Below, piece by piece: positions 39,801-53,700 of a stretch of 64,000 bases of DNA. Under the pieces are notes generated by a model. It did no database searches and had not been told where the DNA came from. It worked only from the letters and a program-made list of their open reading frames with translations. The stretch is from the NCBI RefSeq assembly GCF_030848805.1, contig NC_092367.1, forward strand, positions 18,719,692 through 18,783,691, written 5' to 3'. Source of the stretch: Temnothorax longispinosus (lineage: Eukaryota; Arthropoda; Insecta; Hymenoptera; Formicidae). The position numbers and the translations under genes are program-made. Every line of letters starts with the position of its first letter. Position 1 is the stretch's first letter.

Positions 39801-42800
39801 TAAAGCAGAATATATTTTATAGATTTGGCGAAATAGTGTCTTTAGTTTAATTAATAAAATAACACATTTTTTAAATTGAAATATAAAATGTCAATTCAAA
39901 AACTTCCGACTTCTTTTACGAGGAATTAATTGAAACCAAGATAATCGTGAGAATGCACGCGATCTCTGATACGCGGTCTCTTGTATTTGAAGATCAGCAG
40001 TGGTTTCATTTTGCATAATATGCCATTTTTCAGAGAGCCAATTCAGCAAGCGATGATCGATCGCTCGGATGCCATATTAAAAGTATCGTCGTGCGTGATA
40101 GCACGTTATTACATGCCGCACGTGGCAACACATTGAACGCCGGTATTTCTTTATTTTTTTATACGCGTATATATGTGCGGGACCATCACCAACATGTCGC
40201 GGCCAAATAGCCGAAGTTCGACTATATCCCGTGACAGTGAACGATGAGCTTTTTTGTTTGAGGCTATAAACTCTTTCGCGTTTGCGGACACGTGCGATCG
40301 ACTTGACGATCTCGTCGGGTTCGTTACCGTGATTAAGGTCTGCGCCATTTGCGATAAAACACGAGTGAAAGAAGCATTCACGCTGCATCGTCTTCGCCAC
40401 TGATAAATAATTCCTCTCCACTAATCGTAAGAAACGGGAATCTACCCTTTTTACAGAATTTTTTTTCGCGACTAATTATTTTGTCGAACGCAATGACGTA
40501 AAACGGTAATCGTATTATGTATAAAGAAGCACCGATAATTAAAATTGACTCAAAATACAAGTAATTAAAAGTTCGTGCAATTAAAGGGCTTTCTATTTAT
40601 GCGCGTGCAGACTAATTACAAAATTTAAAAGAAGTCACGCATTTTTTTTATCTTTTTATAATGCATCTTTTGTGAGAGATAAAATAGTTCCTACGTATTT
40701 CGTTCAAGTTTAACATTATGTTCCAAACGACCGAAATAATATGAGAACATTTTTCGTGCAGTCGGATGATCCCTGAGCGAAGGAAAATAAAAATTGAAGA
40801 AATAAATATGTAACGAAAAAAAGTTATGGATCTCGTTTATGTGAAAATGTATCTTTTCAAATAGCGCAATATGTATACCAGCAACGTTGTTTCGTAAAAC
40901 CGTTGTAAGGGTAGCCATTAAGTGAGAAAGCCGCTACGAAGTGCACGTTACTCGTTTCTTAGGTCGTTTATTCTTTTTTCCAGAGCATCGATGTAACACG
41001 CATTTCTTCTCCGGGCTGGGTGCATAAACCGCCGAGAGAATTCTGTAGCGACGAGCGAACGTACGCGTAAAATTTATGGGCTCTTCTAGGCTCATGCACT
41101 AAGCGACTCTGTTCAATGTAGTTTCCACCGTGATGAAGAATTTCATATATACAACACGATCCGCGTAACACTTACGTTCTCTCGCAGCATCGTGGCGAAA
41201 TGAATCTGAGAGAGATTCACACTTGTTAAATAATATATATTTCTAGTCTTGAACAATTGTGCGTACGGTATTTTCATATTATATTATAACATAAATTATG
41301 AATGCGATCATTATCAGTAATTGTAGCTTTCATCAATATTGATTAATGGAGATTTGATATTTAATATTGATCGATTAATTGCGATTAAATTTCGTATATT
41401 TGTGCACTCAGCCTGTTTTCGCGCGAGAAAAATTTTCGCTTGCGAATGTCTTCATGAACGTGTGCGAGAATTTCCTTCAACGTGTAGATAAAAATAATAA
41501 AAAAAGTTGAAAAAAGAGAGAGAAAGAAGTAAAAGCACACAAGAATTTCGCAGCGAGCTATGCAGGAACGCAGGCGGCGAGTACGCTGAATTGTATGAGA
41601 CCGCAGAGCGTCTCGTAATCTCATTTTCATCGCCCCGAGGACAGCGACGGCATTAAAGATTAAACTCTCCGGGATATTCAAACGAGGTGCCAATCGTCTT
41701 ATAGCATATCTACCGGAGCAGCGAGAAATTTGCTAACATCCTAACATCTTCGTCTGATGCGAATTGCACGTTGAATTATTCTTTTCCATCTCGCTGACGT
41801 ATCTCAATCCCCCGAGATGTTGGTGGTAGGTCATTCGTGTCACTTGAAATTAGATTTTGATGAACGACAGCCTTTTACAGGATGTTATTATAAAATAAGC
41901 GTCTTTCGACAAACGCATATTAAATGTCGTGTTAAAGCGACAATTATCTTAATATAAAGTTGTGCTGCAATCTATTACTCGCGCGAAAATAGTTCATTTG
42001 TTACGTATTATTATTTTAACATATTCCAACAAATCTGGCGCATTCTAGTTAAAAGATTTCGATAAATATTAACGACGTAATTTAAATAAATCTTGCCATA
42101 GTATAAAAAATTTGTCGAATGTTTATTTAAATTATACAGCTTAAAAATATCTATTAAAAATATATCTAATATTTTTTTAAAATAAACATTATAGTACGCA
42201 TGCATTATAGAAGCATAGAATAAAACATGCAGAACATGCATTCTTGCAAGATTTATTCATATTGATGTGAAACGTAAAAGCTCGCCATTAACGTGCATAA
42301 GTAATACGTACAATGGGCAGACATGAATAGAACACATAAATAGCTTAGAGATGTATAATGTAACATAAAAATAGACAAAAAATTCTCTCTCGACGCGAAC
42401 CATCAACGGTCTCTTCACGCGTCGCGATATTTTTATCTCGATACGTGTCGAAATAACGTGCTTCGGACAGACAGGTCCAACATTAATGGCCATCGCGATC
42501 TTAACTCGGGCATCGGAAAGGTTGGAAGGAGGTTTTTACAACAACCTTGTTCGCGGCATATATTTCTCCCGCTGCCGATGCGAGCGGAAATATACGCGAA
42601 TAGACTTTTCCGTCGCAACATTGCAGTAAGCCCGACGATGAAAGCGCGACTTGCGACTGACGGTAGCTCACGTTGCACAATATTCGCCCTCTTTTCCTAG
42701 CTTTCACGGAAGATTATCGTTGATGTCACGCCTCTGGATACTGGTTTTAATCCGTTCGTAGCCGAAGATGTTTGTGCGAAACTGAATTTCGAGCGAGGTT

Positions 42801-45800
42801 CTTCTCAAATTTGATTCCTTTATGGAAAAAAAACAGATTTTTTTAAATTGTCGAGAAAGATAATGGAACAGTGAAAAATCGTATTTACTTATTTTTAACC
42901 GCCATTTAATTAATTTCTTGTCAGCATAATGAGACACGTCGACATTCCATTAGATATATCGAAAAATTTTTGCATAGGTATATTTTATTTTTTGTATCAC
43001 AATATGTCAGATATTGGTTAAATTTCATAATTTGCAATTTTATCGGGGGTATATTTGTGACTCACGATAAAACGAGATTCTGGATATTACCTTTTCTTTT
43101 CTCTTATTTCTGATAGGATATATGATATATCATTTTGGTAGGATTTTTCAAATATCTTTTGAGACACGTGTATCCTAAGGATCGCGACAATGTATTATAC
43201 TTTCAATCTCTCGTTTCGGTGAATGGAACAAAAGCGAATATCGCGGATTTAGCCCGAAGCGGATCCGAAATAACGAAAGACTGCAGAAAGAGGTACAAGG
43301 GGGGGGGAGGAAGGGGCCAGCGCGCAAGGAATTGGAGGCTGTAACGAGATGTTACGAGGGGGCGGCATAAATCCATAATGCCGTAACGCAGGCAGGAGTA
43401 CTGGTTAGATTAGCCCGGCTGACAAGAACAAACGACGTGGCAGGGCTTACTGTTGATACAAGTGCATAACGACCACACCCGCCTCCTCCACTTCCTTGCT
43501 GCCATCCCGATCTCCGCGCTGGCGCGAGACATCCGCCATTGATTTATCGCGCGATGTTTTAACCGCGACGTCCATAGTACGCGGATGAGGAGTATACCGG
43601 ACTAAATCGGACTACGCCATCTCGGACATCTATATCGAAATACGGTGGTAAATCATTGCTTTGCTTTAGGTAGGAAAACTTTGCGAAACGCGATTAACGG
43701 GAGCTTCAAATTAGTAGATGAGCTCGTTTGCATCTTGTTAGATCAATGTTTTAACGAGGTGTCGTTTTTTTTTCAGTACGCGATATCACATGATAAAAAG
43801 ATCTGCTTTTGGACGAACAGCTTTGTCGATCAAATTACGCGCTAATGCAACGGTATACACTTTATTTATGCACCGATAATCGTAATTATTGAGTCAACGA
43901 AATGTGATAAATGAAATAATTATGATGTTAATTATTTTATTTGCTCAACCAACTTGTCGTGTTTGTTTATGCATACATTAGTTTTGTTTGACCAAGCAAT
44001 TTTTTAAATTTGTATAATATGCATAATGTACTGACTGTTAATTTGAAAATCCAGAAATATATTCCGTTTCTATTTCTTAATTTCTGAGAACAATCGCAAT
44101 TCTATTCGGATCACTGGGAAACCTGCAAAAGTTGATGCAATATGGTTGGTGAATATGTTACTGAATTTTTAATTTAAGCATATTTTCCGTAGTTCTTGGC
44201 CGACCTCACGATCATTAAAACTAATAGTTATGACGATGACAAAGTAGGTTGGTTCTAATGTATAGCGGCGGACTTTGGCTATCGATATCGGTCAAACTTT
44301 GATGAAGCCAGTGTACCTCGAGTACGAAGATATCCCGGTAACGTTCGATCGATAAGGCGCTTTGGATCTCATGGTATTCAAAACAGGCGCGCGAAACTAA
44401 TACCATTAGTACCACTCGATATATAGGGAGAGACCGATCACCGAATTTCATTATAGCGTAAAATTATATATACTTTGAGCGGTGTAACCCGATTCAGAGC
44501 GAACTTTTCGGGGGCCAATCGATTCGCGGAAATTGCATAACGAATTATTACTCGCGCTGTCTCGTCCTTGCATCTCTATTTTGGACAATCGTTGGACGAA
44601 TGATAAACGGTAACGAAACGGAAGTTACTAACTAAACGCGACGGCGGAAGATAGAATTCTGTCCGTAGTATTAATTGCAGCGGCCACTTTCGCAGTATGT
44701 CGAATCGAGTTGGTTGTAACAGCCTTCTGCTCCATTGCGTCTAGCTTTACATTTCAACTGCGCCATTGTATCATCCCCCACGGAGTCCAGATGTTATCGA
44801 AGCGATTACATGCGCGTGCGTTTCTAACAGAGTGCTTGCACGTTTCGAAATGGAAAAGCAATGGGTGTTGGTGAAAGTTATAACAAGGCTACAGTCAGAG
44901 TATGTCGATATTAACTTCGACTACTGAGATTTAACACTAACTTCGATGTATTACATCCATCGTGGTATCGCTGCGAGCGTCGGCAACGCAAATTTCTATG
45001 GCTTTACATTTCTATGGTAATAATCATTTTCAACGTCTACTATCAACCGAGTTCATATACAATAAATAGATTACACGTGATGAAGTGTAATATAATATGT
45101 CTTTAACTGAAAGTTTCTTCTCCGAACAAATTCCGCGCGAACAATATTAGAAACTTCTTTTGACACGCTGGAATAAATGATGACAAGACAGAGAAAGATG
45201 TCATAGTACAAATTGTATAAAACAGATATTTCTTTTTATATTTATTGCAAGGTAGTATGATGATATTATATTTATAAAAGTAAACAGAGTCATTGTATTT
45301 TTACTATTGGTATAAATTACATAAATTTTTCACATTAGTAAAAATTACACAATATATAAATATTTGAATAATTATAATATTTTCGTAAAATATACACATA
45401 TATATATAACACTTTTAGATAAAAATATCGTAATTACTGATATCAATATATTTCAAAATAACAAATTTTATTGTAATTTTTGCTACAATGTTTTTTATCA
45501 CGGCTGCGTAGTATCGCTTTAATAATTTTGAGAGACATATTTGAAGCTTGGTAAAGGCAAGATAGAAACTTAAGCTTTTCGCGAGCCGCGAGTACGTGAC
45601 GTGACACGGGTTCGGCAATTTTGCATATGATATAGTACTTAACTTAGGGTAGATTACGCCCATTCATCTGTTCAGCTAAAGCGCAATCATTAATGCAATG
45701 CTTTCCTCGTACGCGTACACGTCTCGCAAAGACCTAATGGCACACGCGAGACTCTCTATCCTCCGAGGTGGAATCGAGAATGTTTAATGACGACGTGGCG

Positions 45801-46770
45801 CACGGTAAACGCCTTGTCTCGACAGAATTATGCGGAAACGATGATTATAACTGCGCAGCGTCATATCGTCATATTCTTCCGTCGTACACGTGGCGCAGAT
45901 TATCCACTAGGCTCTATGTATCTCCCTACGCTTGCAGGCTCGTAAGCCGGTTATAGTGAAAACTAACTAGGACATTTTCCGTTTTATTTGTTTTTCCGCC
46001 TCCTCTCGCTGCGAAATAGCTTCCGTGTCTGCTTCACGGAAGCTCTGCCTTCTCGTAAACGCATCGTAATTTTCTCCGAGATAGTTCAGTCGCAGCGACG
46101 AGCTCGCGTTGCTATTATCGCGAAAATCGAAGACGCATAAAAATGATGTTAAAAATGAGAAATGACAAACTTCCCGCTTTGCGCTGTTGTATATTTCACA
46201 TCTTATTAACCCTCTAAAATCTATAAGCATGTACTTTCGCTTATTTACTATCTTAAAATGGACGCGTTTTATGCTGACATATTAAGCCTCTAAATTTAAT
46301 CTGAAAAGTGGATCTGCGCACGCGACTGGACATCGAAATCCTCTTTCGTTCGTCAGAGCGCAAGGTGATCCAATTTGGTTCGGGGATTTCGGGGCTCGTG
46401 ATAGGCTCATAAAGAAACTGCATGCACGCCCAATAACAGAAATGCCGAGTAACTCCGCTGAGAGTGCTTCCACCGGAGCAGTCTCCGACTCGACCCGAGG
46501 AAAGAGAGACAATCTACCGGCCGCAAAGTGGACTGCGAGGAGACGCCATTACCCTCGACACGTCGGGGTTATCTTCCCCGACACCTGAGTTCCTCCCTGG
46601 GGATTTCTGATCGCGCGCGTGAACTGGGTTAGTCCGAATAACTTTGAATGCTTTCGTATGGAGGCATTACGCCCGCGTATAAATGCGACGCTGTTGAAGA
46701 TGATGGAAGGACGGTGTCAGTGATAATATTTGAGGCGAGATGAACGCGAGAACAGACACAAACGCGGTCT
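36811..46770. other. Non-coding intron stretch
   Basis: No gene is recognised. It has purine-rich sequence at about 36890-36925, an 11-G run (37442-37452), a 9-G run (43299-43307), and scattered short frames. A TTTGCTTTAG|GTAGGA at about 43665 resembles a ratchet point but the donor half is poor. Confidence 0.5.
37442..37452. repeat. Poly-G tract, 11 bases
   Basis: An uninterrupted run of 11 G in AT-rich intron sequence. Confidence 0.9.

Positions 46771-46777
<7 letters not shown>

Positions 46778-46817
<40 letters not shown>
46778..46817. repeat. AG dinucleotide microsatellite, 20 units
   Basis: Forty bases of pure AG repeat, the longest perfect AG run in the window. Likely polymorphic in length. 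GAGA-type repeats can bind GAGA factor in insects, but nothing else here argues for a regulatory role. Confidence 0.95.
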
Positions 46818-46818
<1 letters not shown>

Positions 46819-47241
46819 ACGCAAATATTGAATCGAATGAGATCTTATTGTTAGTACTTTCTTCTCGTTAATTGCGATTCTAATCATCATCCACGTTTAC
46901 CAAGAAAGAGAAAGAAAGAGAAGTAGTCTAAGCTTGCATATTCATTTCTTAAACCGATGGCCGACTGTGAGGGTATTTATTTTTCCAAATATACACTCTT
47001 GCATAACTGCGCGTAACTATGTGTAATCGGAAGCTTTGATAAAGAGTATATGCTGTAATTAATGTTAAAGATCTTTTGAACGGAAAGGAGAAAACGAAAT
47101 TAAACTTTAATTATAATTTACTATTAACATTCCACGACGTTTCCTTCAGTTTACGACTTGTCTAGCTTGCATCTATCATATTGTTAAGAAAATTTTGGAT
47201 CTCATTTACATTTTAATAATCCACTCTATTCAGACAGAATT

Positions 47242-47313
47242 ATAAGCAATAAAGTTTTAGCATTTAGATGTGAATCTATAAGTAATTAAATTTTAGCATT
47301 TAAATTGAGTACG
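47242..47313. repeat. 36-bp diverged tandem duplication
   Basis: Two adjacent copies, 47242-47277 and 47278-47313, share ATAAG.AAT.AA.TTTTAGCATTTA and then diverge. It is an old local duplication. Confidence 0.7.
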
Positions 47314-48086
47314 TTGTCGGTATCTAATAGTTAGATTAAAAAAAAAACAAAAGAACTTTCTTGCGTGTCTAGTTTATTATGTAGTTAAACATGAGAACAC
47401 GTATCTTATAATTTATTCTTTAACGCGCAATGTAAACTTTAAATAAGTATAGTAATCCATCATATAATTCGCTTTTGATAGCGCATAAAATCACACTTTA
47501 GTGCACTCGTTGCAACCGCGAGAATGAAAATAGTAATCGAGTAGCCTCGTGTAGTCGTTCGTAATTTTACTTGTTCTCACCGGCAGCGAAAGAGACGCTT
47601 CATTTCGCTCGTAAAAGCTAATTCCCTAATTTCCACGTTAATTTATGCAAAGAACGCTCTGCGCGTTATGGCGCTTATCCTAAACCCACATTTTAACGTT
47701 CCTCCAACGCTCTGAATAATCCAATACATCCGTCGGGGCCATCCACACCAAACACCACCGCCCGGGGTTCTTATGCAAACGAGGACAATACATTTTTAAT
47801 TTCATGCAAAACCACGCCACCTGCTGCAACCACTGAGTCGCGATGGATGCAGCCGCGGACGATTCGACATCTCGCCCGGCTACCAACTGGTTCCCCGGGT
47901 CTGTCATGTCGCAATCGACTCGTATTTTCCGGTCGAATTAATCGCGCGGTCAGAGAGCGTCGCTTCTTCGATGGATGAGAGACTGCTGCGTACGCCGCGC
48001 CGGATTTGCTAACGACCAACCGGGATTAAGGCTAGTATGCGTTGGATGTCGATTTTGACGAGAAACTCTCGGTGCATTTTAACACC

Positions 48087-48088
<2 letters not shown>

Positions 48089-48128
<40 letters not shown>
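48089..48128. repeat. AT dinucleotide microsatellite, 20 units
   Basis: Forty bases of pure AT repeat. Reading frames through it give only alternating Y-I residues. Length is likely variable. Confidence 0.95.
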
Positions 48129-48132
<4 letters not shown>

Positions 48133-50748
48133 CGTGTGCATTATGAGCGCAACACTCGGATTAAATTAGATACATGCAGTTGTCTTACGATTATACGGAT
48201 TTATAATTTGGTAATTACTTTCGTCTTCTAATATGATTTGGGGGAATTCACAAATTTCCCTATTTTTACATCCCGGCTCTTATGGAATAAAGTAGTAAAG
48301 AATGTAGTAGCGCCGAATAATAAAGCGGTAGATAATCCATTTTACAATAGACGATGAATAATTAATTAATCAATGTAATTAATGACGTTTACTTTTCCGT
48401 ATTTCTTTTTAACTACTTAAGACTTTGCCGAGCTTATGATTCATTGATAGAACCACGCGACATACACGACTATTCGGAATTAGGTCAGAACTGCTCAGCT
48501 AATTACACCGAGGTAATAGATAATTAATGGATAACCGGCGACACGGTGAACCTGACAGTTTATTCTTGCAGGAACAATGCTCATAAATGTTGGAGCAGGA
48601 TAATAGTATTACATGGGTTCATACAACAAGGATGTTTTACATATTTCTTTTTAGGATGTTCTTTATTTAATTAACAATTTGATCGATGATATTACATTAT
48701 GATGTAAATTATATGGCACGGAGATAATTTGTGTTGCGCGTACTCGATTGAATGTAAACTGATATAGTTATAATTAACCGATAATTAGCGTAATTTAGTG
48801 TAGTTTATCGTAGTTTGATTTTTACATGGACGGATAGCGTGTATCGCGTATCGCGTATTTTCCGAAATGAAATAGTGTACGCCTGACGTTTTGACTGAAG
48901 AAGCGAAAGCTTTAGGATTTATCAGTTTACGCTCTAATAATCCGTTGTATCAACAACTCTATATACGCTTTTGTTTGTTCTTCTATTTGTCGTCGATATG
49001 GGAAAGCACTAACCTCTGTTAAATCAATTTCACTCCTGGCGTGCGTCATAATCGCCGCGATTCTAATTACAAGTGCACGCGCCGATGAAACTTTTTTTTA
49101 CGCCGGCGTTTAATAAAGAATTGTTCGCCGTTTACACATTTTGACCCGCTATCCCACGCATGCCTGACTATGATGATTGCAGAGGGTAATTAAAAGCATC
49201 GTGTGGACAAGAGCGCTCGGTCGTGTAATGAAAAAACACGCGAGTCACAAGCCATTTGACGAAAGCGAATTCCATTGAATATTACAAACGATTGAACGGC
49301 ATTTAGTCTTATCGAGAAAACGAGTTTTTCTCTCGCGGAGGCTTATATAAATTCAAATAAACGGAAAACAATCGGTGTAAATCTGGTATTGCGAATATCT
49401 CGAGGTCCTTCTGATCGAATAAAACAAAGTGGATGGAAACGAGTCGTGGAATATCAGATTTGTGAAAGAAACTTTTGAAAAAAGAGATATCTCTGTGGTG
49501 GATGATTATATTTGTTACGTCTGACAGTCGCCTCCAGGGGAATATTTTTTGCTCTATGCATATTAGAGAATACCGACGACGAATGCGAAGGACGGAGAGC
49601 ATCGGCGTGTCGGACAAGCGGATGCACGTGGGCACCGTTACGTATAGCGTTGATAATAAATCGTGTCAAGGTGCAAAGGCAATAACAACTTGGCCTCGCG
49701 CATTGTCCGGGAAGTCACGAGCTTTTCCGTTCGTCGATGTCGCGTCCCGGAAAAGTAGTTTGAAAGGCGAATTGAATTGAATTTTGCCGTAACTGAAATG
49801 TCGTTTAAAGAACGATTACAGCGAACCGTATTGATTCGAAAGACTAAATAGTAGACAACGAGAGTTGAAAGGAAATAGAGGCAAAAGGGAAAGGCGCGGG
49901 AAAAAGAAAGTTAAGAAATAAGTTGAAATGACCGTCTTGTTAAAGAATTGTTCGACATTTCTTTCTTACGTTGATTACGAGATTTTGATCAATTTGCACC
50001 CCGTCAATTTCTTTTAGCGTTTAACAAAAGAAGTATCTATTAAAGGAAATATCTGTAGATTTCGCAATGTCATGGGTCTTTTTATATTAATTTTTGTTAT
50101 AATGAATTGCTTTAACAATTGTTATATGTCGCACGAGATCTTCATGTTCAAGTAAAATAAATATCAGTTGCATTTCTAATTTCTAAATGCCATTTACACA
50201 ACGTTGCCCGAACAGATAGCTACTGACATGAAAGCTTTCCGTTACTTCTCGAAACACAATCGGTTTTTTTTATTATATTAATATTTTTTAGAATATAAGA
50301 CTTTTATTAAAATTTCTTCATGGTGTTTATATTTCATGAAGGAGATTGTCATAAAGATGTACAAATATAAAGGCAGGATATTTTACTATCACAGCATATA
50401 TTGCGAATAATTTATTTAATACAAAAAGTGCACTGATATTTAATTTTATTTGTTTTTATGGCATACAAATTTTATTCTAATCTTTTATAGCTTATTTATT
50501 TATGTTTATTGATTTGATTAAACTTCTAAGCGTTGTTACGTGCTCGAGTGCATAAACTTTGTGCGCTATTATTTTTGAGCGTTCCATAACTCGGATACTT
50601 TTCACCTTGATATTTTCATATTTAAATTGTTATTCTTCGTAATCTTCAGAATACAATATTAAAATATTATATGGTAGTTATAAGATACTTTATATGTATA
50701 TTCAAGAGATTTGAACGCACTTTGCCATCAATTCCGGCGAGAACCTGT

Positions 50749-50791
50749 AGCTGATTAAGCTATTAATCAGCTTCTGATCAGCTTAGCTGAT
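50749..50791. repeat. Tandem perfect palindromes (AGCTGAT)
   Basis: AGCTGATTAA (50749-50758) and TTAATCAGCT (50763-50772) are perfect inverted arms around a 4-base spacer. Five bases on, ATCAGCT (50777-50783) and AGCTGAT (50785-50791) form a second perfect palindrome around a single T. The same heptamer therefore occurs four times in 43 bp with alternating orientation. A run of T follows. It may fold as RNA or bind a dimeric factor; a small mobile-element remnant is also possible. Confidence 0.85.
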
Positions 50792-53700
50792 TTTTTCGTA
50801 CTTCACCTGAATAATATATAAAGTATGAAATAACTTTAAATATTATTAAGATAAATTATATTTAATTGATAAAGTAACCAAATTTATTACCAAATTATCT
50901 TAATAAATTACTTGATTGGTTTGCCGAAAACTTTATTGAGCGGTTTCTCTTTCTCTCTTTAAAGTCTAAACAATAAATAGCAATTAATTTATTCATTTCC
51001 TCTTTCTTTTTCATTGAAGAGAAATAGGGGAGAGAATTGTTGTTTCTAAGCTTGCATACTAAAGGCAATTTCTAAAGTAGAGTTGCGGACAACGAGGCAC
51101 CAATTCCCCAACCTTCGTTCTTTCCGTTGACTGAATATAAATGTAAAATTTTCACGCTTCGGAAGGGATAGAAAGGACATGAAATAGAGAGAGGAACAGC
51201 CGGACACAGAGCAGAGTCATAGCTCGATTTGAATTCCTTTGTGCGCGTTAGCGTGTATCCAACCCCACGTCGTCTCCACTTTTTTTTTCGTCGGCTTCAT
51301 AATGACGTTTGATATGGTAAATTCAGAGCATATTATAAATACTGAGCACGTTGGGAGCTAATTTCGAGTTCGAATCGTTTGCACTCGAGATCTTGATTCC
51401 GTAAGCTCGAATTTCGGGATTTAATTTTGCATCAATTTGGGGAATTTTCAATTAATGAGTATTATAGGTAATTACTATATCGATGCTAATGACACGCGAC
51501 GTTAATATTTTATATTAATCGCCATATATATTGAGATTAAATAATTTGCGCACACGGGGACCACTGAATCTTTTATTTTTCTATTATATATTTTGTTTTA
51601 GTAACTTGATATTAAAAAATCATTTTGAGCTATTATATTTAAAAATTGTTCTACATAAGTACATTATTAGATTTTAAATATATAAGTTGATTTCAAAGCT
51701 TTATTCCACCAACAGAACAATATATTATAAGAAAGTTGAACAAAAATAGATATAGACATAGTATTAGTTTCTTATTAATGGTACGCCATGTGATCAGAAA
51801 TAATTTATTCAAAGCTATCTCTCGTGTACGTTTCATCTGCGTAGGAAGAGCTTCTGATTATTCTCGCGATCGTTGATTGATGTCAAGTATCAAACAATGC
51901 GCTGCGAATGCTAGCCAAATTCTCATTTGGATATATATCCATAGGAAATACTACGTGTTAAATGTCCGAGTACAATAATAAATCACAGTCACGATTAATT
52001 GAGCATTGCGCGAGTATGAAATCGATAGCGGCGGACAACGCATCGTATTTTCCGGTAAAAGCGAGCAATCCTCTCGTGTAAATATCTATGAAAGATGTTC
52101 ACGTAAACGCGCTAATTAGAAGAGGAGAATGAAATAATTAGGGAAAGACAAGGCAACAAACGAGCTACAAACTAAAAGAGTCTTGCTTTGTATCAACGAC
52201 GGCCGAAAAGAATATCGTATTTCCGGCAAATAACTAGTTCATGTTAAACACGCGAGTAAGTCGCATATAATTATTTTTTATTTTTTCACGACATTTTTAT
52301 ATTATACATTTGCAGAAATTATGCTACGTATTCAAAAAAGAAAATAATATTGCATGAAAATTCACAAAAAGGCTAGAGATATGTATCTCTTTGAAAACAA
52401 GGCAAATAGCAGGCAATCGTACGATTAGGTGCATGATTGCCTGATGCTGTGTATAATTAAATAGCATTAATTACATAATATTAATGATATGACGATTTTT
52501 TTTCACTCGCCGTATATGCCGTTATAAATGGTATATAACGAATAGATTAAAATGTATCATCACACGAGTGTCCGCGTGAGAGATTTATTCCGTAATTGCA
52601 GGATTCGAATTGCGCGCGATATCACATTTTTTAAATGAAACATTTACTCGCTGAAATTGGGAAAAATTGCGGACGTTATACAGCGACGACGGGAATGTGT
52701 ATTAATAGGTTCTCGAGCGCGCCATATGTGCTGTCGACTAAATCGGTTATGTTATAAGAGCCTGCCAGACCACAATCCGCGAAGCTTAACATCAATTACT
52801 AATTGTCCTCATTAATCTCTCTATTGCTTCTGGAAATATGGTCTCCCGTTTCCGTATCCGTACAATTTGCCGACGTAATTATTGCAATATTTGTGATAGA
52901 CACATGCTCAACCTATTTAATATTTTCACTTCTAACTGATCATTTTCTCTCGTGAGCGTTTTTAATCCTTAAATATTTATTTGCCCTCGTGAAATGTAGG
53001 CGAAAGAGTGTTTTTTTGTTAGCAGACGCTGTGAAAGAGCAATAATCTATACATATCTACGAGAACAGCGATACTTCTTCGAACGCTCCACAAGTCTTCG
53101 TTATAATTCACTGTTGAAGAACAGTCATAATTCATTGTCAAGAGACAATGTCGAAGAACAGTTTCTTTCTCCTTTTACTTTTATCTGACAATTAATAAGT
53201 CGCCCAACTACTTCCGACAATTCCTCGTATATAACTGTAGAATGAGCCAAATCGACCGATGCGACGTGCCGTTGGCGCATTGCGCTCTCATAATTCGCGA
53301 AATCTCGCGAGCAGGACCGTATTTTCTCTCTCGGGGCGATACTCGCAAACTCGCCGAGCATAATACATCATTCCGGGGTTTATCTCGCCCCGACGTAGCG
53401 CGTGCACACCTCTCTGTCGACTTTCGGGAGTTCATGCACGGGGGGAGGTTGATCGAGCGGCAAACCGGGCAAAGGGAGGAAGGTTGTCTTTTCACGGATG
53501 GCGAAATGCTTTCCGATTATCGCGTCCATGCAGCGCATGCAATTGCGACTCCAACGAACCGCGTATTATATGTGTGTGCGTCTATATTAACGGTGTGTGT
53601 GTATGCACGTTTGTACAGTTGAGCCCTGCACCGTCACGGGTCTGCAGTCACACACAGTCGCAGTTACACAGCTGCACCCTGCGTCCACAAAACGAGGGCG

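Noticed and set aside
43645..43671. TTTGCTTTAG|GTAGGA, a ratchet-like site
   Set aside because: The donor half lacks G at +5 preceded by A and T at +6, and the acceptor is TAG after a short tract. It is much weaker than the three called sites.
51365..51385. GTTCGAATC words resembling a tRNA B box
   Set aside because: No A box at the right distance and no cloverleaf can be drawn.
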